In this document: piece by piece, positions 18,301 to 26,206 of the stretch
Numbering within the stretch: the first letter of the stretch is position 1
Layout: every line of letters begins with the position of its first letter
Origin: Sphingomonas hengshuiensis
Lineage (GTDB): Bacteria > Pseudomonadota > Alphaproteobacteria > Sphingomonadales > Sphingomonadaceae
DNA length: 64,000 bases
Assembly (NCBI RefSeq): GCF_000935025.1
Contig: NZ_CP010836.1
Span: 1,178,001 to 1,242,000 of the forward strand
Direction: 5' to 3'
Made by a program: the position numbers and the translations under genes
Notes under the pieces: generated by a model
What the model was told of the DNA's origin: nothing
Seen by the model: only the letters and a program-made list of their open reading frames with translations
Database searches by the model: none

Positions 18301-19049
18301 CCTCCAGCGCCTATGGCCTGCTCGATACACCGATGCCCGCCGCTTATCTTGGTGGCCTGGCGATGGCGGTGCGCCAGCGCACCGGGCGCAACATCGAAAC
18401 CTATGTCGCCAATGGCCAGGTCGCCGGCGACGTGCGGATCGAGACGCTCAGCCGTTTCTATGCGCGGGAGCGCGACAGCCGCTATCTCAACCCGGAATGG
18501 ATCAAGGGCATGCAGGCGAGCGGTTATAACGGCGCGCGCTACATGGCGGACCTGACCGATTCCATGTCGCTCTGGGAAGCGACGAAGCCCGATCTGGTGA
18601 CCGATCGCGACTGGGAGGCCGTGCGCGACGTCTATTTGCGCGATCGCTATAATCTCGGGCTGGACCGCTTCTTTGCGGAGGCTAATCCGGCGGCGCGCGC
18701 GAAGCTCGTTGCCGCGATGCGTGACGCTGTCGAACGGGGCGACTGGCATGCCGATACCGCCACACGCCTCGAACTGGGGATGGGCACGGTGGCTGCTGCG
18801 CCTGTGCCGGGGACCGCCTCGGTTGCCCGGGCGTCGCGTATGAGTGGTGCCAACGCGGGCAGTCGCAAGGCGCGGGCGCGGGCAGGCCGCGCCTCGCCGT
18901 CGAAATCGGTGTCCGGTTTCGAGCTGGTCCCGCAGCCGCGCGTCTCCACTCAACAGCCCGTCAGAGGTTCCTCGACGGGGTTGTGGATGGCATTGGCCGG
19001 GTTGCTGGTTCTTTGCTGCATGGGCCTCTCTACGAGGCCTCGATGGTAG
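15315..19049 (+). CDS. CobN/HmuS-like chelatase large subunit, exported and membrane anchored
   Basis: A 1244-residue protein homologous to the large subunit of cobaltochelatase (CobN / Mg-chelatase H family). Recognisable blocks include IPYHNEEPGEADVGSD-like (about 370-385), RKVAFVLWSGE near 815, RRIFSTAPGAYSPSTQF near 935 and the C-terminal DYMSLWEATKP-like region. Unlike cytosolic CobN it begins with a signal peptide (cleavage near VQA-Q, residue 22) and ends with a hydrophobic anchor (about 1217-1238). That is a layout for a periplasm-facing, membrane-tethered protein. No CobS/CobT ATPase is present. The receptor plus ExbB-like plus DUF2149-like context fits the Bacteroidetes HmuS type of metal removal from, or insertion into, an imported tetrapyrrole. 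Confidence 0.85.
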   Translation: MRAIAALLLLLSGLILPASVQAQATRSRIAFVSIHIAEMPTIARAAAKRVEGSMAIDFFGLGGGLLPSIEGVDLGTYDLVLIDAAGPRLLNFSAQIEAAKKRTKVLVVGAGTPITGTVDPASHPDVARYWDNATEDNYGGLFAYAGSRLLGLPIPVPAPKVFPELALWHPEAKAPFARLSDYLAWETGRLPDAATRPRVGILFYRSLVLANNAAVVSALILEIEKQGGMPVPIWREGGRDLASSLLGGERLDALILCANRIDYADARAGVAEAARLGVPPLMCATDYRRTPEAWRDSLGGFAPEQTGELALSELEGIVEPMVVGARAVAPDGAVGYAALPDQVRWRVARAMAWARLHRLPNAEKRIVIPYHNEEPGEADVGSDPDSYMDAQGSIAALLTRLRAEGYDVGPDPIPDVATLSKRMAETGSSTRTGDRTALRARIAQGAITIPLATYLDWYATLPDEVRRATEARWGLPPGRIMTVDGQIVIPALRFGKVTLVAHPIWGIQADAGALAAKGALPPHHQYLAFHLWMQKGEHADAYLPMFTQLSLMPGKQEGPAADDAVAVLIGALPHIQPLPLQANGGVGNKRRTHAVTIGFMPEIVRAGLNPDLAAIAKLLGGQPLDQQAIRDAANRAGIGEALDFDPASAPWTAIEPALRRYLREAAAAPMPVGGHILGQAPDPVTTARLVQAMLAGNGGAAPDLVAVTRLLAGDDAALAPARATQARDYAARLAQAPREIDAIIAALSGGYVAPGPMQDAIRNPDALPAGRNPYTLDVRAIPTPAAWQAGARLADDMIAQHRARTGKPPRKVAFVLWSGETAQNGGTSEAQIFRLLGVRPVWNSRGQVVDVALEPRAALGRSRVDVLVTTSGTYRDHFGDKLGLIARAIALVSAAEEPDNPIRAETRARIAALRRAGVPADVAERRALRRIFSTAPGAYSPSTQFANREGWSPERLNRLYEARLGHAYGDGIDGEADSTAFAANLERVDAAIFSRSSSAYGLLDTPMPAAYLGGLAMAVRQRTGRNIETYVANGQVAGDVRIETLSRFYARERDSRYLNPEWIKGMQASGYNGARYMADLTDSMSLWEATKPDLVTDRDWEAVRDVYLRDRYNLGLDRFFAEANPAARAKLVAAMRDAVERGDWHADTATRLELGMGTVAAAPVPGTASVARASRMSGANAGSRKARARAGRASPSKSVSGFELVPQPRVSTQQPVRGSSTGLWMALAGLLVLCCMGLSTRPRW

Positions 19050-19576
19050 ACTTGGTTAGTAATCTTGCCCTCAGCGCCCGAAGTCCTCCCGCTACGATAG
19101 TAGCGCTCGAGGAAGCGCGATCTCAAACTCAGACCTTGAAGTCGATCACGTCTGCATTCGGGTTGGCTGGCTGGCCAGGTTGAGCGGCTGGAAAGGGGTC
19201 GGTGCTGCGTTTGGCATGGACCTGCGGCGAATGCCAGCTATCGAGATTATCGGGCCAAGAGCGGACTGGCCGCTAGCGTTCAGAGTTTCGGACGCCGTGA
19301 GGCGTCGGAAAGTCGGCGGTGCCCGAACCCGCGGGCGCCCGGCGGTGCGCTATGGGGATTTCGACTTTCGGCGGGTCTGGGCGCTGGTGGGCGCTGCCGA
19401 TATGCGGACGTATTTGAGAGCGGATCGTCCGCTTTTTGGACGGCGATGAGGGTGCGTAAATGCAGACCGTCCGATTTTGGCGGGTCTGCGTCTGCTTTTG
19501 GGCGGGGTCGGTGCAGGCGCTCTCGTTCCCCGAAGCATGGTTGCTGCGGGAGCGATCCGTGGTGGGCCGTGCCGGG
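19050..19576. other. Non-coding stretch with short degenerate repeats
   Basis: Between the CobN-like gene and the fused transposase no credible gene is seen. The segment contains a 41-base sequence with a second imperfect copy at 24448-24488. It also has several variants of a (G/C)GTC(C/T)G(C/A)TTTT(T)GG-like motif between 19350 and 19510. It looks like eroded mobile-element or island-edge DNA. Confidence 0.4.
19236..19276 (+). repeat. Dispersed 41-bp imperfect repeat, copy 1
   Basis: It runs from AGCTATCGAGATT to CGGACTGGCCGCTAG. The copy at 24448-24488 has the same ends and length and differs at only a few central positions. The two copies bracket the IS91-like and IS110 elements. Confidence 0.65.
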
Positions 19577-21673
19577 TCACGACGCCGATCTCCCGGTTGC
19601 GGTTACGAAGGGCGGCGGCGCGCGCGGTTGATATCTACGTTCGAGGATCTCGATGATGATCATCTGGCCGCCGCAGCACGGGCATGGCGGTCGGACGTCG
19701 GGCGGCTCCTCCATTGCATCGTCGGTCGGCGGCGCGACGTTCAGCAGGGCACGGGCGCGTTCGAGGTTGCCCTTGCGCGTGCCGCTGGCGAGCAGACCAT
19801 AATGGCGGATGCGGTGGAACCCGCGCGGCAGAGCATGCAGCAAGAAGCGGCGGATGAACTCGTCGTGGCTGAGCGTCATGACCTGCTGGCGGTCGGTGCC
19901 GCTGCGGCGATAATCCTTGTAGCGGAACGTGACGCCCGCCTCGTCGAAGCCGATGAGGCGGCTGCTCGAGATGGCGACGCGGTGGGTGTAGCGCGACAGA
20001 TAGGCGAGCACCGCTTCGGGGCCGGCGAACGGGGGCTTAGCATAGACCACCCATCGCTTTTTGCGGACGGGCGACAGGTGGCGCAGGAATGCGCGGCGTT
20101 CGGCGAGAGGTGCCATGCTGCCATAAAAACGGAGCCGACCGTCCTGGTGGAGCGCGATCAGCCGCGTCAGGAAAAGGCGGCGGAACAGCGCGCCCAGCAC
20201 CCGCACGGGTAGGAGGAACGCCGGTCGCGCGGAGACCCAGCGCTCTCCGCCCTGCGAGATGCCCCCACCCGGCACGATCATGTGGATATGCGGGTGATGC
20301 GTCAGCGCCGATCCCCATGTGTGCAGCACGGCGGTGATGCCGATCCTGGCACCGAGATGCTTGGGATCGGCGGCGATGATCTGCATCGTGTCGGCCGCCG
20401 CGCGGAACAGCAGGTCGTACACCAGCGCCTTGTTGTGAAAGGCGATGGCGCCGACCTCGGCCGGAAGCGTGAACACGACATGGAAGTAGCCGACCGGCAA
20501 CAGGTCGGCCTCGCGCTCGGCCAGCCAGGTGCGCGCGGCAGCGCCCTGGCACTTGGGACAGTGCCGGTTGCGACAGCTATTATAGGAGATCCGCCAATGG
20601 CCGCAGTCGGTGCAGGCCTCGACATGACCACCCATCGCAGCGGTGCGGCAATGCTCGACCGCCGACATGATCTTGAGCTGGTGCAGGCTCAGGTGCCCGG
20701 CATGGGTCGCGCGATACGCAGGCCCTGCCGCCCGGAAGATGTCGGCGACCTCGATGGAGGCGCGCATCGGGCCTAAACCGTCAGGCGGTCCCCCGGGAAG
20801 CAGCAGCCGGTCGAGCGGACTGGTCACCGCGCGCATCGTCTTGGTCGCCACCTGGGTATAGAAAGCGGTGGTGTTGAGCTTGGCGTGACCGAGCAGCGCC
20901 TGAATGACGCGGATATCGACCCCGTCCTCAAGCAGGTGGGTGGCGAAGCTGTGCCGCAAGGTGTGTGGCCCGACGCGCTTGGCGATGTCGGCCGCTTCGG
21001 CTGCCTCGACGACGACCCGGTACAGCTGGCGCGTGCTGATCGGCACCATCGCTCTCCGTCCCGGAAAGAGCCAGCCATCGGCGTATAACACGCCCTGCTG
21101 TCGCCCGGCGCGCCACCAGTCCCGCAGCAGCACGAGCAGGCCTTCGGGCAGCATGGCGTTGCGGTATCGTCCGCCCTTGCCCTGCTCGATACGGAGCAGC
21201 ATGCGCTCGCTGTCGATATCGCGTACCTTGAGATGCGAGACTTCGGCGACGCGCAAGCCTGCGCCATAGGCGACCGACAGTGCGGCCTGGTGCTTGAGGC
21301 AAGTGGTCGCCTCGAGCAGCCGCGTCATCTCCTCAAGGGTCAGCACCACCGGGATCTTGCGGGCATGCGCGGTGCGGATCAGCTTGCGCGCGAGGTCGGG
21401 CCGGTCGAGCGTGTGCGTGAAGAAGAACCGCAGCGCCGCGACGATACTGTTCATCGTCGGCGCGGGCACGCCGGCATCCTGCTGCTCGATCTGGAACCGG
21501 CGAAGATCCTCCGCCGTCGCGGTATGCGGCGAGCGCCCCAGCCACGTCGCGAACCGCCCGACGTCGCGGATATAGTTGCGCTGCGTCTCGTGGCTGAACC
21601 GGCGCATGGTCATGTCGTCGATCAGCCGCTGGCGAAGCGGGCTGGCGGCAATAACGGGTATCAGGTCGTTCAT
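19577..21673 (-). CDS. Tyrosine recombinase fused to IS91-family transposase
   Basis: A 698-residue fusion. Residues 1-300 are a tyrosine recombinase: an SAM-like N-terminal domain, then GAGLRVAEVSHL, HTLRHSFATHLL, LLGHAKLNTTAFY with the box-II residues and the likely nucleophile tyrosine. Residues about 315-698 are an IS91-type rolling-circle transposase. This part has a zinc-binding block (CTDCG, CRNRHCPKCQ), the HUH-like HHPHIHMIVPGG and the Y-box YLSRYTHRVAI. IS91 relatives usually carry these as two adjacent genes, and here no stop separates them. The joint lies near LLPGGPPDGLGP. Both halves look intact, so the protein could have either or both activities, or be made from an internal start at the joint. 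Confidence 0.85.
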   Translation of the reverse strand: MNDLIPVIAASPLRQRLIDDMTMRRFSHETQRNYIRDVGRFATWLGRSPHTATAEDLRRFQIEQQDAGVPAPTMNSIVAALRFFFTHTLDRPDLARKLIRTAHARKIPVVLTLEEMTRLLEATTCLKHQAALSVAYGAGLRVAEVSHLKVRDIDSERMLLRIEQGKGGRYRNAMLPEGLLVLLRDWWRAGRQQGVLYADGWLFPGRRAMVPISTRQLYRVVVEAAEAADIAKRVGPHTLRHSFATHLLEDGVDIRVIQALLGHAKLNTTAFYTQVATKTMRAVTSPLDRLLLPGGPPDGLGPMRASIEVADIFRAAGPAYRATHAGHLSLHQLKIMSAVEHCRTAAMGGHVEACTDCGHWRISYNSCRNRHCPKCQGAAARTWLAEREADLLPVGYFHVVFTLPAEVGAIAFHNKALVYDLLFRAAADTMQIIAADPKHLGARIGITAVLHTWGSALTHHPHIHMIVPGGGISQGGERWVSARPAFLLPVRVLGALFRRLFLTRLIALHQDGRLRFYGSMAPLAERRAFLRHLSPVRKKRWVVYAKPPFAGPEAVLAYLSRYTHRVAISSSRLIGFDEAGVTFRYKDYRRSGTDRQQVMTLSHDEFIRRFLLHALPRGFHRIRHYGLLASGTRKGNLERARALLNVAPPTDDAMEEPPDVRPPCPCCGGQMIIIEILERRYQPRAPPPFVTATGRSAS

Positions 21674-22061
21674 CGGTCGACTCCTCGTGTTGAAGGAGTC
21701 GAAATGTTCTGCCCGGGGCGGGCACCGCTCAATCCAGGTGAAGCGCTCGGAGTCCTGGGCTTACCTCACCGCAAGCGCCAATCCCGCGCAGCGGGTCGTC
21801 TAATCGCTCGCGCGTCAAGGGTTGTGCATGTCGCTCATACGTCCTGACCGATGTGGTTTGCCGGGTACAGGGTCGTCTACGCGGTCGATGCGAAACTGAT
21901 CGCCGCAGGATGGGTTCCGTCGGCGAGACCTTCCTATGTTCGTGACGCAATCTGCCAGTGGGCAGTTGCTTCCCGCTACGCGGAATGATCTCAGCCGCGT
22001 CCCGGCAGGGACGGCTCGGTGCGTCCGGGTGACGCTATGGGGTTGAACAAAGGATCAAGGA
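21674..22061. other. Region between IS91-like and IS110 elements
   Basis: A 388-base stretch without a credible gene. The left part should hold the upstream end of the IS91-like element and the right part the downstream end of the IS110 element. I could not place either boundary with confidence. Confidence 0.4.
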
Positions 22062-23093
22062 TCAGCCTGCGGTGCTTGGCCCGGCTTGTGGATCGAACAA
22101 CTCGCCCGTCTTCAGCATCGCGTGCATGATCACCGCCAGCTTCCGCGCAAGGGCTACTGCGGCCCGCTTGAAGCCGAGCCTTTCCTTTAGCGCCAGCGCC
22201 CAGGTTCGTAACACGCTGGCATCCGTCGATCGGTTCAGGATGACCGCGGCCGCTTCGTATAGAAGGCTGCGCAACTGGTTGTCGCCACGACGGGAGATAT
22301 GCCCGTCGTGATCGACTTCGCCGGATTGGAAGCGTCGGGTGGTCAGCCCTACCCAGGCGCCGACAGCGCGCGAGTTCTTGAAGTTGGCCGGATCTTCCAC
22401 GGCAGCGACGAAGGCAGTAGCGGTAACGGTGCCGACGCCGGGCACCGAGGTGAGCAGGCGGCAGCGCTGATCCTCGCCTGCCGTGGCGACAAGCTGCTTG
22501 CTCAGTTCCGCCACCCGCAGCCTAATATCACGCCAGGCTTGAAGCATCGGCAGGACGATGCGCGCCAGCTTGTCCTCACCCTGCAAGAGAGTCCGGACGT
22601 TGCGTTCGAACACGCTGCCGGCGCCCTTGGGCACGACTAAGCCGAACGTCTTCATGAGGCCGCGTATCTGGTTGGATATCTGCAACCGCATCTTCAGCAG
22701 CTGGCGTCGTGCCGTGACCAGCGTGCGGATCAGCATGCTGTCGAAGCCCTTCACCCGGACCTCCCGATAAAAGCCGACCTCGGCCAGATGGGCCAGGCCG
22801 TCGGCATCGTTCGCGTCGGTCTTGTTCGCCGCCATGTCGAGCGCTGCCTTGGCATGCCGTGCGTCGATGCAGATCACCGGTAAACCTTCGGCTGTAAGGG
22901 CATGGTAGAACCACACCGACAGCGGCCCCGTCTCGAACACCACCCGCCGGGCATGCGGCGCGCGCTTGCGGATCATCGCCGCAAGCAGTTGCGGGTCTGA
23001 GGCGCACTTGCCGCGCCAAATCCTCTTGCCATCCTGGCGGATCGAAACCGCAGTCTCTTTCATGGACACGTCGAGGCCGATATACTGCTCCAT
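22062..23093 (-). CDS. IS110 family transposase
   Basis: A 343-residue DEDD-type transposase. The N-terminal RuvC-like domain starts IGLDVSMKETAV, with further acidic positions at FETG and KTDANDADGLA. The C-terminal transposase_20 domain has SVPGVGTVTATAFVA and the serine-containing RSLLYEAAAVI-like region. The length is normal. The 199 bases upstream (23094-23292) have no gene and would be where an IS110-group element encodes its bridge RNA. Confidence 0.9.
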   Translation of the reverse strand: MEQYIGLDVSMKETAVSIRQDGKRIWRGKCASDPQLLAAMIRKRAPHARRVVFETGPLSVWFYHALTAEGLPVICIDARHAKAALDMAANKTDANDADGLAHLAEVGFYREVRVKGFDSMLIRTLVTARRQLLKMRLQISNQIRGLMKTFGLVVPKGAGSVFERNVRTLLQGEDKLARIVLPMLQAWRDIRLRVAELSKQLVATAGEDQRCRLLTSVPGVGTVTATAFVAAVEDPANFKNSRAVGAWVGLTTRRFQSGEVDHDGHISRRGDNQLRSLLYEAAAVILNRSTDASVLRTWALALKERLGFKRAAVALARKLAVIMHAMLKTGELFDPQAGPSTAG

Positions 23094-23292
23094 GGCTGTT
23101 CTCCGTTCGATGCTTGGGCCCGGTCATCATCGTGAGCCCGTTCTTCATCATATCGGGGGACAGCCAACCGCCACATATCCGAACATCTCCGGCACGCGTC
23201 ACATCGCCGTCGCTCCCGCGATTACGTCATGTTCGTGCTTCGGCCCATCAGTTGCATGGGAAGGGAAAAGCGTGTTCAGGCCCCGCCCAAAT

Positions 23293-24303
23293 TCAGGTGC
23301 TACGGGTCCCCGGTGGGCTAGCTGGAACAATTCCAAGACTCAGACCTGGCGGTAGATTTTCGACGGCAATCAGCTTGGCGTTGTCGGACACGAGGCGACC
23401 GTCACTGAGTTCGGCGAAAGACGGATACCAAAGGTCATCACGGGGGTGAAATTCATAGACGAGCCGAACCGGGCTCAGCCCTCCCGCTTTAATCCGCGCG
23501 ACGAGATGGGCAGCGCGAGCGGCTGCGTTGGGTAGAGTGTCATGCGCCTTATAATGGCGTGCGACATTTCCACCCCGGAACATGAACGAGATACAACATT
23601 CGCCTTGGAATGACTGGATCTCAACTACGGGATCTTGGCGTTCCCCGATACGCGCGGTCAACTCTCTGAGCCACTTTCGGATGGCCGCGTAGGCATCTTT
23701 GCTGGCTTCGTTGGCGAGCGTCGTGACGAAGGGGTTCCAGACCAATGCCATGAACAGCACCGACACGGTGACAAAAGCATGTAGCGGATCCGCAGCGTTG
23801 TTCGACCGCGCTTGAACATCGATGGGGACCGGAGCTGCGCGGGCAAGGTCGTCCAATGATTCAAGGTCAACCTCCCGCGGATCGGCGGCGAGTTGGAACC
23901 GAAGCTCTGCCGGAAGCGCCGGCAAGATTGGCGGCGATGGCGCACTAGCGGCTCCATCTATGCCCAGGTCGCCAAAGCCCAGCGCTGGAGGGTTGTCATA
24001 GAAGCCGAGCACCGCGGCGACGAAAACTTCGCCGGTCGGATTCTCGAAGACTTTAGCGCTGATCACTTTCCCCAACGGCCGTCCTGGGTCGTGACCCAGA
24101 AGCAACGGAAAGGGGTTGGTATTGATTTTAGATGCGAGTTGGACGGGATCGAGCGGGATCAGCAAAGCCCCATTTGTGTCTGTGGCATTCGACCAAATTA
24201 CCGAACTGGCGACCCGCCCGAACACTGCCCGGTCGGCATGAGCGGCGAGGGCTTCTGTCATCCATGCAGTAGCCTCAGGGCTCTTTTTAATCAGATCCGG
24301 CAT
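23293..24303 (-). CDS. Hypothetical protein with one membrane segment
   Basis: A 336-residue protein of unknown family. The ATG at 24303 is preceded by AGGGG at the right distance; a GTG at 24309 is also in frame. The N-terminal half looks soluble (LLIPLDPVQLASKI; PLGKVISAKVFENPTGEVFVA). A proline-rich linker follows near residues 125-140, then one hydrophobic segment (about 178-197), then a C-terminal domain of mixed strands. No catalytic motif was recognised. It stands alone between IS110 and the tRNA fragment, so it is accessory cargo. Confidence 0.55.
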   Translation of the reverse strand: MPDLIKKSPEATAWMTEALAAHADRAVFGRVASSVIWSNATDTNGALLIPLDPVQLASKINTNPFPLLLGHDPGRPLGKVISAKVFENPTGEVFVAAVLGFYDNPPALGFGDLGIDGAASAPSPPILPALPAELRFQLAADPREVDLESLDDLARAAPVPIDVQARSNNAADPLHAFVTVSVLFMALVWNPFVTTLANEASKDAYAAIRKWLRELTARIGERQDPVVEIQSFQGECCISFMFRGGNVARHYKAHDTLPNAAARAAHLVARIKAGGLSPVRLVYEFHPRDDLWYPSFAELSDGRLVSDNAKLIAVENLPPGLSLGIVPASPPGTRST

Positions 24304-24634
24304 CGTCACCCCTAGATAGTGGAACTAAAAAGCTCTCCCGAAGCCATCACGGCGCTACCATATGGCATGTGGGGCTTTTTCCAAGGAACGCCGATATGGG
24401 TGTTGGCCGGGGGCCAGTCCGGGAGGGAGCGCGAAGCCAAGGACATCAGCTATCGAGATTGCCGGACCAGAATCGGACTGGCCGCTAGGCCCAGAAGCAG
24501 CCGGTAGAGGAGAGGGGGCGAAGCGCATCATCCCGGCGCAAAAAGGTCTCGCGGCGTCGCATGGCATCCGCTACCTAAAATGCTACCTTGGAAAGTGACC
24601 GCAGCTCGCGATGGGCGCTAAGTCATTGAAAAGG
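24304..24634. other. Intergenic with second copy of the dispersed repeat
   Basis: No gene is recognised in these 331 bases. It contains repeat copy 2 (24448-24488) and ends against the tRNA-Lys fragment. Short frames here have no start signal or family resemblance. Confidence 0.4.
24448..24488 (+). repeat. Dispersed 41-bp imperfect repeat, copy 2
   Basis: It matches 19236-19276 in length and at both ends, with a handful of central differences. It lies about 150 bases before the tRNA-Lys fragment, which suggests it belongs to an element or island border. Confidence 0.65.
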
Positions 24635-24681
24635 TGGTGGACGCACTTGGGCTCGAACCAAGGACCCGCTGATTAAGAGTC
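24635..24681 (-). pseudogene. 3' half of a tRNA-Lys(CUU) gene, likely attachment-site scar
   Basis: Read on the minus strand, the 47 bases run from the anticodon loop (GACTCTTAATCAG, anticodon CUU) through a normal variable region and T-arm (GGTTCGAGCCC) to the acceptor 3' strand ending GCGTCCACCA. The D-arm, the 5' acceptor strand and the 5' anticodon stem beyond the first bases are absent, so it is not a working tRNA. A 3' tRNA half ending in CCA is the usual trace left where an integrative element used the tRNA gene as its attachment site. Confidence 0.75.
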
Positions 24682-24985
24682 TTCTATTTGCGCGCAGCCC
24701 CGCATCTGCCCTTTCTGCTATAGTTTTACCGCTTTTGACGATGCCGTTGATCCGCGAAGGGAGCAAGCACGACCGTTGCGTCGTCGAACCTCTTGAAGGA
24801 AGCGGCCGCCGCGAACGGCGGCCCGAATCCGGTAAGGCGGTGATGGCCCGCAACCAAGGTGTGTTGGCCTCGGATGACTACAGCGCTTGCCAAAGACACG
24901 GTCGGACAAGTCGCGTTGCAGGTCCCCTGCGCCTACATGTAGGCGCGATCGCCCGAGCATCAGAGAATAGGCGGGCAGAGCGGCC
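24682..24985. other. Intergenic between tRNA fragment and protease operon
   Basis: A 304-base stretch with no supported gene. Frames on both strands lack starts and family resemblance. It receives the 3' end of the leftward trypsin-like gene. Confidence 0.4.
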
Positions 24986-26206
24986 TCACCAGCCCAGCTC
25001 GTCCGCGACCCCTGGCTTGGTTTCCCGAACATGGGCCATGATTGCCGATATTTTGACAGCTTTGTTCACTCTGTCCGCAGGGCACATGGCGGAAGCGACC
25101 TTCTGGTGCCCCAGGTGATGTATCGCGATCAGTCGGCCTTTCGCATCGAATATTGGCCCGCCAGACGCGCCCGGCTCTGAATCGCAATCATGCGTTAGTT
25201 CGGGATATTTTCCCGAGGTCCCCTGCGGATCGGTCCAGGCGTGCCGCATGGTGCTCTGCACCCGACATTTGTCCGAGATCAGCTTTGGTCGACAGCTGGC
25301 GTGGTGGATCAGCGACACTGGTTCGAATTCTATCAGCGGGTCCCTCGATATCCGGGCAGGAAATATGGTTCGACCGCCCTTGAGGCCAATTGCCTGGCGC
25401 ACTCTCAAGATGGCGTAATCGAGTTCAACATCCTTGGCGACAACGTCGGTGGCGCTGAACTGCCGTCGGACCGAGCTCTTCTCCCAGGCGAGATCGATGA
25501 CCGCATTCTGCAGCACCTCGCCGTCCCAGCGTTGCTTGGGCCCGGCACAATGCCAATTGGTCAGGAATAAGTCGGAGCCGACCATTACGCCGGAGCAGCA
25601 CCAAGACGCGCGACTGTCTGGAGAGGATTCCGGCGGTTCCGCATAGGTGTTGTCCACCAATATACCGACCGTTTCCGCGGTTTCGCGCTCCAATATCGAG
25701 GTCGTAGGATAGACGCTTCGCCAAGTCGCCTCCTTGCCCTGCAACGAGAAAGCTTCGGACCCGTCTGCCGATCCCGCATCAGCGATGGCCGCGCGGATCT
25801 CGAGTTCCGTTTGCGCATCCCCCCGGCGCAAGCTCAGCGTGATCGAAGAAGCTTCAAGACGCCCCGTCCACACCGTTGCCCCGGCGGTGGCGAAGTCTGA
25901 GCGCTCGATCTGAGCGATCAGATGGCCGGCCTGATCGCGTATCATGAGCACCCAAGGGGAACTTCCCAATGCGGTCGCGGCAATCAAGACGCGCATTGTT
26001 TCGGCGTTCTTGCCGTCCGCCTTAGGGGCAAGAACGCGAGTCGGACTCGCCGGGCTGAGCGGGACCGAGTAGCTCGTCCAGGTTCCAAATCGCGTGAGGA
26101 GTTCGGCTGGCCGGCATACGCCGCCCTCCTGCTGTGCCAAAGGCGGGCTCGAAGCAGTAACGAGCGCCGCGGCGAGCGATGCGCAGGCAGAAAGCAGTCT
26201 ATTCAC
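24986..26206 (-). CDS. Exported trypsin-like serine protease
   Basis: A 406-residue protein with a signal peptide (residues 1-24) and an N-terminal jelly-roll-like region of unknown role (about 30-165). A chymotrypsin-fold peptidase follows, with the catalytic triad visible: His219 in TNWHC, Asp263 in ELDYAILRV and Ser348 in PGASGGPIF. Cysteine pairs such as CCSG/WHC suggest disulphides and a periplasmic or secreted protein. The start codon overlaps the 3' end of the large dual-protease gene by eight bases, so the two are made from one transcript. It could process its neighbour or act on the same targets. Confidence 0.8.
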   Translation of the reverse strand: MNRLLSACASLAAALVTASSPPLAQQEGGVCRPAELLTRFGTWTSYSVPLSPASPTRVLAPKADGKNAETMRVLIAATALGSSPWVLMIRDQAGHLIAQIERSDFATAGATVWTGRLEASSITLSLRRGDAQTELEIRAAIADAGSADGSEAFSLQGKEATWRSVYPTTSILERETAETVGILVDNTYAEPPESSPDSRASWCCSGVMVGSDLFLTNWHCAGPKQRWDGEVLQNAVIDLAWEKSSVRRQFSATDVVAKDVELDYAILRVRQAIGLKGGRTIFPARISRDPLIEFEPVSLIHHASCRPKLISDKCRVQSTMRHAWTDPQGTSGKYPELTHDCDSEPGASGGPIFDAKGRLIAIHHLGHQKVASAMCPADRVNKAVKISAIMAHVRETKPGVADELGW

